The notes below the pieces were generated by a model, which was not told where the DNA came from, did no database searches, and saw only the letters and a list, made by a program, of their open reading frames with translations. DNA of 64,000 nt from Pisaster brevispinus (lineage: Eukaryota > Echinodermata > Asteroidea > Forcipulatida > Asteriidae): positions 16,586,742-16,650,741 of the forward strand of contig JAMKCF010000003.1 in the NCBI GenBank assembly GCA_023634235.1, read 5' to 3'. A program made the translations under genes and the position numbers. This document shows, in pieces, positions 54,482 to 64,000 of this stretch. Every line of letters begins with the position of its first letter. Position 1 is the stretch's first letter.

Positions 54482-57400
54482 ATAGTTTCTGGTGGATCGG
54501 GACCACGGTTCGAATCCCGACAAGGTCTTTGATTCACTTTTTCTTTTTTCTGAGTCTAAAGATTTGAATCATGATTTCACTTATCAAGTAAGAATTTCGC
54601 ATGTCTTTTCGTGGAACAGATAGCCCAGTGGTTGGGAGATAGTTTCTGGTGGGTCGGGACCACGGTTCGAATCCCGACAAGGTCCTTGATTCACCTTTTC
54701 TTTTTTCTGAGTCTAAAGATTTGAATCATGATTTCACTTATGAGGTAGGAATTTCGCTTGTCTTTGCGTGGAACAGATAGCCCAGTGGTTGGGAGATAGT
54801 TTCTGGTGGATCGGGACCACGGTTCGAATCCTGGTAGGGTCCTTGATCCCCTTTTTTTCTGAGTCTAAAGATTTTAATCACGATTTCACTTATGAGGTAA
54901 GAATTTCGCATGTCTTAGCGTGGAACAGTTAGCCCAGTGGTTGGTAGATAGTTTCTGGTGGATCGGGACCACGGTTCGAATCCCGGCAACGTCCTTGATT
55001 CACTTTTTTTCTGAGTATAAAGATTTCAATCATGATTTCACCTATGACGTAGGAATTTCGCTTGTCTTTGCGTGGAACAGATAGCCCAGTGGTTGGGAGA
55101 TAGTTTCTGGTGGATCAAGACCACGGTTCGAATCCCGACAAGGTCTTTGATTCACTTTTTCTTTTTTCTGAGTCTAAAGATTTGAATCATGATTTCACTT
55201 ATCAGGTAAGAATTTCGCATGTCTTTTCGTGGAACAGATAGCCCATTTGTTGGGAGATAGTATATGGTGGGTCGGGACCACGGTTCGAATCCCAGTACGG
55301 TCCTTGATTCCACTTTTTTTTCTGAGTCTAAAGATTTGAATCATGATTTCACTTATGAGGTAAGAATTTCGCTTGTCTTTGCTTGGAACAGATAGCCCAG
55401 TGGTTGGGAGATAATTTCTGGTGGATCGGGACCACTGTTCGAATCCCGACAAGGTCCTTGATTCACTTTTTCTTTTTTCTGAGTCTAAAGATTTGAATCA
55501 TGATTTCACTTATGAGGTAGGAATTTCGCTTGTCATTGCGTGGAACAGATAGGCCAGTGGTTGGGAGATAGTTTCTGGTGGATCGGGACCACGGTTCGAA
55601 TCCTGGTGCGGCCCTTGATCCCCTTTTTTTTCTGAGTCTAAAGATTTTAATCACGATTTCACTTATGAGGTAAGAATTTCGCATGTCTTAGCGTGGAACA
55701 GTTAGCCCAGTGGTTGGTAGATAGTTTCTGGTGGATCGGGACGACGGTTCGAATCCCGGCAACGTCCTTGATTCACTTTTTTTCTGAGTCTAAAGATTTG
55801 AATCATGATTTCACTAATGACGTAGGAATTTCACTTGTCTTTGCGTGGAACAGATAGCCCAGTGGTATGGAGATAGTTTCTGGTGGATCAAGACCACGGT
55901 TCGAATCCCGGTACGGTCCTTGATTCCACATTTTTTTCTGAGTCTAAAGATTTGAATCATGATTTCACTTATGAGGTAAGAATTTCGCATGTCCTTGCGT
56001 GGAACAGATAGCCCTGTGGTTGGGAGATAGTTTCTGGTGGATCGGGACCACGGTTCGAATCCCGACAAGGTCCTTGATTCACTTTTGTCTTTTTTTTAAG
56101 TCTTTAGATTTGAATCATGATTTCACTTATGACGTAAGATTTTCGCATGTCTTTGCGTGGAAAAAATAGCCCATTGGTTCGGAGAAAGTTTCTGGTGGAT
56201 CGGGACCACGGTTCGATTCCCGGCAACGTCCTTGATTCATTTTATCTTTTTTCTGAGTCTTTAGATTTGAATCATAATTTCTCTTATGACGTAGGAATTT
56301 CGCTTGTCTTTGCGTGGAACAGATAGCCCAGTGGTTGGGAGATAGTTTCTGGTTGATCGGGACCACGGTTCGAATCCCGACAAGGTCTTTGATTCACTTT
56401 TTCTTTTCTCTGAGTCTAAAGATTTGAATCATGATTTCACTTATGAGGTAAGAATTTCTCTTGTCTTTGCTTGGAACAGATAGCCCAGTGGTTGGGAGAT
56501 AGTTTCTGGTGGATCGGGAACCCGGTTTGAATCCCGGCAGTGTCCTTGATTCACTTTTTCCTTTTTCTGAGTCTAAAGATTTGAATCATGATTTCACTTA
56601 TGAGGTAAGAATTTCGCATGTCTTTGCGTGGAAAAGATAGCCCAGTGGTTGGGAGATAGTTTCTGGTGGATCGGGACCACGGTTCGAATCCCGACAAGGT
56701 CCTTGATTCACTTTTTCTTTTTTATGTGTGTAAAGATTTGAATCATGATTTCACTTATGATGTAAGAATTTTGCTTGTCTTTGCGTGGAACAAATAGCCC
56801 AGTGGTTGGAAGATAGTTTCTGGTGGATCGGGAACCCGGTTCGAATCCCGGCAGTGTCCTTGATCTTCTTTTTTTTCTGAGTCTAAGGATTTGAATCATG
56901 ATTTCACTAATGAGGTAGGAATTTCGCTTGTCTTTGCGTGGAACAGATAGCCCAGTGGTTGGGAGATAGTTTCTGGTGGTTCGGGACCCCGGTTCGAATC
57001 CCGGCAGTTTTCTTGATCTTCTTTTTTTTCGGAGTCTAAGGATTTGAATCATGATTTCACTGATGTGGTAAGAATTTCGCATGTCTTTGCGTGGAACAGA
57101 TAGCCCAGTGGTTGGGAGAAAGTTTCTGGTGGATCAGGACCACGGTTCGAATCCCGACAAAGTCCTTGATTCACTTTTTTTTTCTGAGTATAAAGATTTC
57201 AATCATGATTTCACTTATGAGGTAGGAATTTCGCTTGTCTTTGCGTGGAACAGATAGCCCAGTGGTTAGGAGATAGTTTCTGGTATTTCGGGACCACGGT
57301 CGAATCCTAGCAGTGTCCTTGATCTTCTTTTTCTTTTTTTCTGAGTCAAATGATTTGAATCATGATTTCACTAATGACGTATGAATTTAATTTGTCTTTG

Positions 57401-60400
57401 CGTGGAACAAATAGCCCAGTGGTTGGGATATATTTTCTCGTGGGTCGGGACCACGGTTCTAATCCCGGTAGGGTCCTTGATCCCCTTTTTAATTTTTTTC
57501 TGAGTCTAAAGATTTGAATCATGATTTCACATATAACGTATGAATTTCGCTTGTCTTTGCGTGGAACAGATAGCCCAGTGGTTGGGAGATAGTTTCTGGT
57601 ATTTCGGGACCACGGTTCGAATCCCGACAAAGTCCTTGATTCACTTTTTCTTTTTTTCTGAGTATAAAGATTTCAATCATGATTTCACTTATGACGTATG
57701 AATTTATTTTGTCTTTTCGTGGAACAAATAGCCCAGTGGTTGGGGTATATTTTCTGGTTGGTCGGGACCACGGTTCTTATCCCGGTAGGGTCCTTGATCC
57801 CCTTTTTCTGTTTTTCGATTCTAAAGATTTGAATCATGATTTCACCTATGATGTAAGAATTTCGCATGTCTTTGCGTGGAACAGATAGCCCAGTGGTTGG
57901 GAGATAGTTTCTGGTGGATCGGGACCCCGGTTAGAATCCCAGCAGTGTCCTTGATCTTCTATTCTTTTTTTCTGAGTCTAAAGATTTGATACATGATTTC
58001 ACTTATGTGGTAGGAATTTCGCTTGTCTTTGCGTGGAACACATAGCCCAGTGGTTGGGAGATAGTTTCTGGTGGATCAGGACCACGGTTCGAATCCCGGG
58101 AGGGTCCTTGATCCCCTTTTTCTTTTTTCCGAGTCTAAAGATTTGAATCATGATTTCACTTATGAGGTAAGAATTTCGCATGTCTTTGCGTGGAACAGAT
58201 AGCCCAGAGGTTGGGAGAAAGTTTCTGGTGGTTCGGGACCCCGGTTCGAATCCCGGCAGTTTTCTTGATCTTCTTTTTTTTCAGAGTCTAAGGATTTGAA
58301 TCATGATTTCACTGATGTGGTAAGAATTTCGCATGTCTTTGCGTGGAACAGATAGCCCAGTGGTTGGTAGATAGTTTCTGGTGGATCGGGACGACGGTTC
58401 GGATCCCGGCAACGTCCTTGATTCACTTTTTTTCTGAGTCTAAAGATTTGAATCATGATTTCACTAATGACGTAGGAATTTCACTTGTCTTTGCGTGGAA
58501 CAGATAGCCCAGTGGTATGGAGATAGTTTCTGGTGGATCAAGACCACGGTTCGAATCCCAGTACGGTCCTTGATTCTTTTTTTTTTCTGAGTCTAAAGAT
58601 TTGAATCATGATTTCACTTATGAGGTAAGAATTTCTCATGTCCTTGCGTGGAACAGATAGCCCTGTGGTTGGGAGATAGTTTCTGGTGGATCGGGACCAC
58701 GGTTCGAATCCCGACAAGGTCCTTGATTCACTTTTGTCTTTTTCTTAAGTCTTTAGATTTGAATCATGATTTCACTTATGACGTAAGATTTTCGCATGTC
58801 TTTGCGTGGAAAAAATAGCCCATTGGTTCGGAGATAGTTTCTGGTGGATCGGGACCACGGTTCGATTCCCGGCAACGTCCTTGATTCATTTTATCTTTTT
58901 TCTGAGTCTTTAGATTTGAATCATAATTTCTCTTATGACGTAGGAATTTCGCTTGTCTTTGCGTGGAACAGTTAGCCCAGTGGTTGGGAGATAGTTTCTG
59001 GTTGATCGGGACCACGGTTCGAATCCCGACAAGGTCTTTGATTCATCATTTCTTTTCTCTGAGTCTAAAGATTTGAATCATGATTTCACTTATGAGGTAG
59101 GAATTTCGCTTGTCTTTGCTTGGAACAGATAGCCCAGTGGTTGGGAGATAGTTTCTGGTGGATCGGGAACCCGGTTTGAATCCCGGCAGTGTCCTTGATT
59201 CACTTTTTCCTTTTTCTGAGTCTAAAGATTTGAATCATGATTTCACTTATGAGGTAAGAATTTCGCATGTCTTTGCGTGGAAAAGATAGCCCAGTGGTTG
59301 GGAGATAGTTTCTGGTGGATCGGGACCACGGTTCGAATCCCGACAAGGTCCTTGATTCACTTTTTCTTTTTTCTGTGTGTAAAGATTTGAATCATGATTT
59401 CACTTATGAGGTAAGAATTTTGCTTGTCTTTGCGTGGAACAAATAGCCCAGTGGTTGGAAGATAGTTTCTGGTGGATCGGGAACCCGGTTCCAATCCCGG
59501 CAGTGTCCTTGATCTTCTTTTTTTTGGAGTCTAAGGATTTGAATCATGATTTCACTGATGTGGTAAGAATTTCGCATGTCTTTGCGTGGAACAGATAGCC
59601 CAGTGGTTGGGAGAAAGTTTCTGGTGGATCAGGACCACGGTTCGAATCCCGACAAAGTCCTTGATTCACTTTTTTTTTCTGAGTATAAAGATTTCAATCA
59701 TGATTTCACTTATGAGGTAGGAATTTCGCTTGTCTTTGCGTGGAACAGATAGCCCAGTGGTTAGGAGATAGTTTCTGGTATTTCGGGACCACGGTCGAAT
59801 CCTAGCAGTGTCCTTGATCTTCTTTTTCTTTTTTTTCTGAGTCAAATGATTTGAATCATGATTTCACTTATGACGTATGAATTTAATTTGTCTTTGCGTG
59901 GAACAAATAGCCCAGTGGTTGGGATATATTTTTGGTGGGTCGGGACCACGGTTCTAATCCCGGTAGGGTCCTTGATCCCCTTTTTAATTTTTTTCTGAGT
60001 CTAAAGATTTGAATCATGATTTCACATATAACGTATGAATTTCGCTTGTCTTTGCGTGGAACAGATAGCCCAGTGGTTGGGAGATAGTTTCTGGTATTTC
60101 GGGACCACGGTTCGAATCCCGACAAAGTCCTTGATTCACTTTTTCTTTTTTTCTGAGTATAAAGATTTCAATCATGATTTCACTTATGACGTATGAATTT
60201 ATTTTGTCTTTTCGTGGAACAAATAGCCCAGTGGTTGGGATATATTTTCTGGTGGGTCGGGACCACGGTTCTTATCCCGGTAGGGTCCTTGATCCCCTTT
60301 TTCTGTTTTTCGATTCTAAAGATTTGAATCATGATTTCACCTATGATGTAAGAATTTCGCATGTCTTTGCGTGGAACAGATAGCCCAGTGGTTGGGAGAT

Positions 60401-63400
60401 AGTTTCTGGTGGATCGGGACCCCGGTTAGAATCCCGGCAGTGTCCTTGATCTTCTATTCTTTTTTTCTGAGTCTAAAGATTTGATACATGATTTCACTTA
60501 TGTGGTAGGAATTTCGCTTGTCTTTGCGTAGAACACATAGCCCAGTGGTTGGGAGATAGTTTCTGGTGGATCAGGACCACGGTTCGAATCCCGGGAGGGT
60601 CCTTGATCCCCTTTTTCTTTTTTCCGAGTCTAAAGATTTGAATCATGATTTCACTTATGAGGTAAGAATTTCGCATGTCTTTGCGTGGAACAGATAGCCC
60701 AGAGGTTGGGAGAACATTTCTGGTGGTTCGGGACCCCGGTTCGAATCCCGGCAGTTTTCTTGATCTTCTTTTTTTTCGGAGTCTAAGGATTTGAATCATG
60801 ATTTCACTGATGTGGTAAGAATTTCGCATGTCTTTGCTTGGAACAGATAGCCCAGTGGTTGGTAGATAGTTTCTGGTGGATCGGGACGACGGTTCGGATC
60901 CCGGCAACGTCCTTGATTCACTTTTTTTCAGAGTCTAAAGATTTGAATCATGATTTCACTAATGACGTAGGAATTTCACTTGTCTTTGCGTGGAACAGAT
61001 AGCCCAGTGGTATGGAGATAGTTTCTGGTGGATCAAGACCACGGTTCGAATCCCAGTACGGTCCTTGATTCCACTTTTTTTTCTGAGTCTAAAGATTTGA
61101 ATCATGATTTCACTTATGAGGTAAGAATTTCTCATGTCCTTGCGTGGAACAGATAGCCCTGTGGTTGGGAGATAGTTTCTGGTGGATCGGGACCACGGTT
61201 CGAATCCCGACAAGGTCCTTGATTCACTTTTGTCTTTTTTTTAAGTCTTTATATTTGAATCATGATTTCACTTATGACGTAAGATTTTCGCATGTCTTTG
61301 CGTGGAAAAAATAGCCCATTGGTTCGGAGATAGTTTCTGGTGGATCGGGACCACGGTTCGATTCCCGGCAACGTCCTTGATTCATTTTATCTTTTTTCTG
61401 AGTCTTTAGATTTGAATCATAATTTCTCTTATGACGTAGGAATTTCGCTTGTCTTTGCGTGGAACAGATAGCCCAGTGGTTGGGAGATAGTTTCTGGTTG
61501 ATCGGGACCACGGTTCGAATACCGACAAGGTCTTTGATTCACTGTTTCTTTTCTCTGAGTCTAAAGATTTGAATCATGATTTCACTTATGAGGTAGGAAT
61601 TTCGCTTGTCTTTGCTTGGAACAGATAGCCCAGTGGTTGGGAGATAGTTTCTGGTGGATCGGGAACCCGGTTTGAATCCCGGCAGTGTCCTTGATTCACT
61701 TTTTCTTTTTTCTGAGTCTAAAGATTTGAATCATGATTTCACTTATGAGGTAAGAATTTCGCATGTCTTTGCGTGGAAAAGATAGCCCAGTGGTTGGGAG
61801 ATAGTTTCTGGTGGATCGGGACCACGGTTCGAATCCCGACAAGGTCCTTGATTCACTTTTTCTTTTTTGTGTGTGTAAAGATTTGAATCATGATTTCACT
61901 TATGAGGTAAGAATTTTGCTTGTCTTTGCGTGGAACAAATAGCCCAGTGGTTGGAAGATAGTTTCTGGTGGATCGGGAACCCGGTTCGAATCCCGGCAGT
62001 GTCCTTGATCTTCTTTTTTTTTCTGAGTCTAAGGATTTGAATCATGATTTAACTAATGAGGTAGGAATTTCGCTTGTCTTTGCGTGGAACAGATAGCCCA
62101 GTGGTTGGGAGATAGTTTCTGGTGGTTCGGGACCCCGGTTCGAATCCCGGCAGTTTTCTTGATCTTCTTTTTTTCGGAGTCTAAGGATTTGAATCATGAT
62201 TTCACTGATGTGGTAAGAATTTCGCATGTCTTTGCGTGGAACAGATAGCCCAGTGGTTGGGAGAAAGTTTCTGGTGGATCAGGACCACGGTTCGAATCCC
62301 GACAAAGTCCTTGATTCACTTTTTTTTCTGAGTATAAAGATTTCAATCATGATTTCACTTATGAGGTAGGAATTTCGCTTGTCTTTGCGTGGAACAGATA
62401 GCCCAGTGGTTAGGAGATAGTTTCTGGTATTTCGGGACCACGGTCGAATCCTAGCAGTGTCCTTGATCTTCTTTTTCTTTTTTTTCTGAGTCAAATGATT
62501 TGAATCATGATTTCACTTATGACGTATGAATTTAATCTGTCTTTGCGTGGAACAAATAGCCCAGTGGTTGGGATATATTTTCTGGTGGGTCGGGACCACG
62601 GTTCTAATCCCGGTAGGGTCCTTGATCCCCTTTTTAATTTTTTTCTGAGTCTAAAGATTTGAATCATGATTTCACATATAACGTATGAATTTCGCTTGTC
62701 TTTGCGTGGAACATATAGCCCAGTGGTTGGGAGATAGTTTCTGGTATTTCGGGACCACGGTTCGAATCCCGACAAAGTCCTTGATTCACTTTTTCTTTTT
62801 TTCTGAGTATAAAGATTTCAATCATGATTTCACTTATGACGTATGAATTTATTTTGTCTTTTCGTGGAACAAATAGCCCAGTGGTTGGGATATATTTTCT
62901 GGTGGGTCGGGACCACGGTTCTTATCCCGGTAGGGTCCTTGATCCCCTTTTTCTGTTTTTCGATTCTAAAGATTTGAATCATGATTTCACCTGTGATGTA
63001 AGAATTTCGCATGTCTTTGCGTGGAACAGATAGCCCAGTGGTTGGGAGATAGTTTCTGGTGGATCGGGACCCCGGTTAGAATCCCAGCAGTGTCCTTGAT
63101 CTTCTATTCTTTTTTCTGAGTCTAAAGATTTGATACATGATTTCACTTATGTGGTAGGAATTTCGCTTGTCTTTGCGTGGAACACATAGGCCAGTGGTTG
63201 GGAGATAGTTTCTGGTTGATCAGGACCACGGTTCGAATCCCGGGAGGGTCCTTGATCCCCTTTTTCTTTTTTCCGAGTCTAAAGATTTGAATCATGATTT
63301 CACTTATGAGGTAAGAATTTCGCTTGTCTTTGCGTGGAACAGATAGCCCAGAGGTTGGGAGAAAGTTTCTGGTGGTTCGGGACCCCGGTTCGAATCCCGG

Positions 63401-64000
63401 CAGTTTACTTGATCTTCTTTTTTTTCGGAGTCTAAGGATTTGAATCATGATTTCACTGATGTGGTAAGAATTTCGCATGTCTTTGCGTGGAACAGATAGC
63501 CCAGTGGTTGGGAGAAAGTTTCTGGTGGATCAGGACCACGGTTCGAATCCCGACAAAGTCCTTGATTCCCTTTTTTTTTCTGAGTATAAAGATTTCAATC
63601 ATGATTTCACTTATTAGGTAGGAATTTCGCTTGTCTTTGCGTGGAACAGATAGCCCAGTGGTTGGGAGATAGTTTCTGGTATTTCGGGACCACGGTCGAA
63701 TCCTAGCAGTGTCCTTGATCTTCTATTTCTTTTTTTCTGAGTCAAATGATTTGAATCATGATTTCACTTATGAATTTCGCTTGTCTTTGCGTGGAACAGA
63801 TAGCCCAAAGGTTGGGAGAAAGTTTCTGGTGGTTCGGGACCCCGGTTCGAATCCCGGCAGTGTTCTTGATCTTCTTTTTTCTGAGTCTAAGGATTTGAAT
63901 CATGATTTCACTTATGAGGTAGGAAATTCGCTTGTCTTTGCGTGGAACAGATAGCCCAGTGGTTGGAAGATAGTTTCTGGTGGATCGGGAACCCGGTTCG
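54482..64000 (+). repeat. Tandem array, block 3 (~61 units, runs off the window)
   Basis: Same array and orientation, continuing to the right edge, so its full size is unknown. It is dominated by a 2.5-2.65-kb multi-unit block present about three times. Subtypes include a B box with one base missing (GGTCGAATCC at about 57,299, 59,793, 62,443 and 63,694). Confidence 0.95.
55720..63480 (+). repeat. 2.5-2.65-kb higher-order block, about three copies
   Basis: Copies run about 55,720-58,370, 58,371-60,866 and 60,867-63,480. Shared marks, such as GTGGTATGGAGATAG, CCATTGGTTCGGAGA and TTCGTGGAACAAATAG, recur at offsets of about 2,649 and then 2,496 bp. The 153-bp difference is one unit gained or lost. 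Confidence 0.8.

Noticed and set aside
17401..63478. Many minus-strand open frames of 60-138 codons with a recurring GFEPWSRSTRNYLPTTGL-like theme
   Set aside because: They are the antisense reading of the tRNA-like B-box part and unit spacer. They recur only because the DNA repeats. Frames shift between units with indels, start at arbitrary Met codons and resemble no protein family.
16771..64000. The array as a cluster of functional tRNA genes
   Set aside because: A and B boxes are perfect in many units, but the anticodon arm does not pair, the acceptor stem is bulged and the T arm has mismatches.
16771..64000. CRISPR-like array
   Set aside because: The whole 157-bp unit repeats, with no unique spacers, and the DNA is from an animal with introns and LTR elements.

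Overview
The window is animal nuclear DNA. It holds a spliced gene with ordinary GT-AG introns, a tRNA-headed SINE, inverted-repeat elements and a Ty3/gypsy retrotransposon. The gene sequence, the SINE type and the style of the MITEs suggest a marine invertebrate deuterostome, perhaps an echinoderm, but the species cannot be fixed from the sequence alone.

Left part (1-16,496). The minus strand carries the 5' half of acetoacetyl-CoA synthetase (AACS). Seven coding exons between 12,517 and 556 join in perfect phase to give the first 303 residues; the rest of the gene lies beyond position 1. Its introns hold a small non-LTR reverse transcriptase remnant, a roughly 960-bp inverted-repeat element, a tRNA-derived SINE and three related MITEs in a row. 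Upstream of exon 1 come palindromes, a (GTACAT)n microsatellite, a roughly 960-bp terminal-inverted-repeat element, a small MITE and a 108-bp direct duplication. I see no convincing second host gene there.

Right part (16,497-64,000). Almost all of this is one tandem array with a period near 157 bp. It is interrupted at 35,927-41,771 and 48,654-54,481 and still runs at the right edge. Each consensus unit has, on the plus strand, an exact Pol III A box, an exact B box 43 bp later and T-runs about 20 bp after that. The array therefore looks like about 225 head-to-tail tRNA-like Pol III cassettes rather than a plain satellite. Multi-unit blocks (3,421 bp, about 2.5-2.65 kb, 1,254 bp, about 620 bp) are duplicated within it, as expected from unequal exchange. 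Units at the left edge are decayed.

The two interruptions are nearly identical Ty3/gypsy elements in minus orientation: LTR, PBS, an extra ORF, gag, PR-RT-RNase H, IN, PPT, LTR. They share flanking repeat-unit variants, the same gag and pol frameshifts and the same left-versus-right LTR differences. They are therefore one old insertion that was later copied with its surroundings by a segmental duplication (offset about 12.7 kb). The extra ORF before gag has SGNH-hydrolase motifs and stays open in both copies although gag and pol are broken. The Pol III-like array and this SGNH ORF are the two most interesting things in the window.
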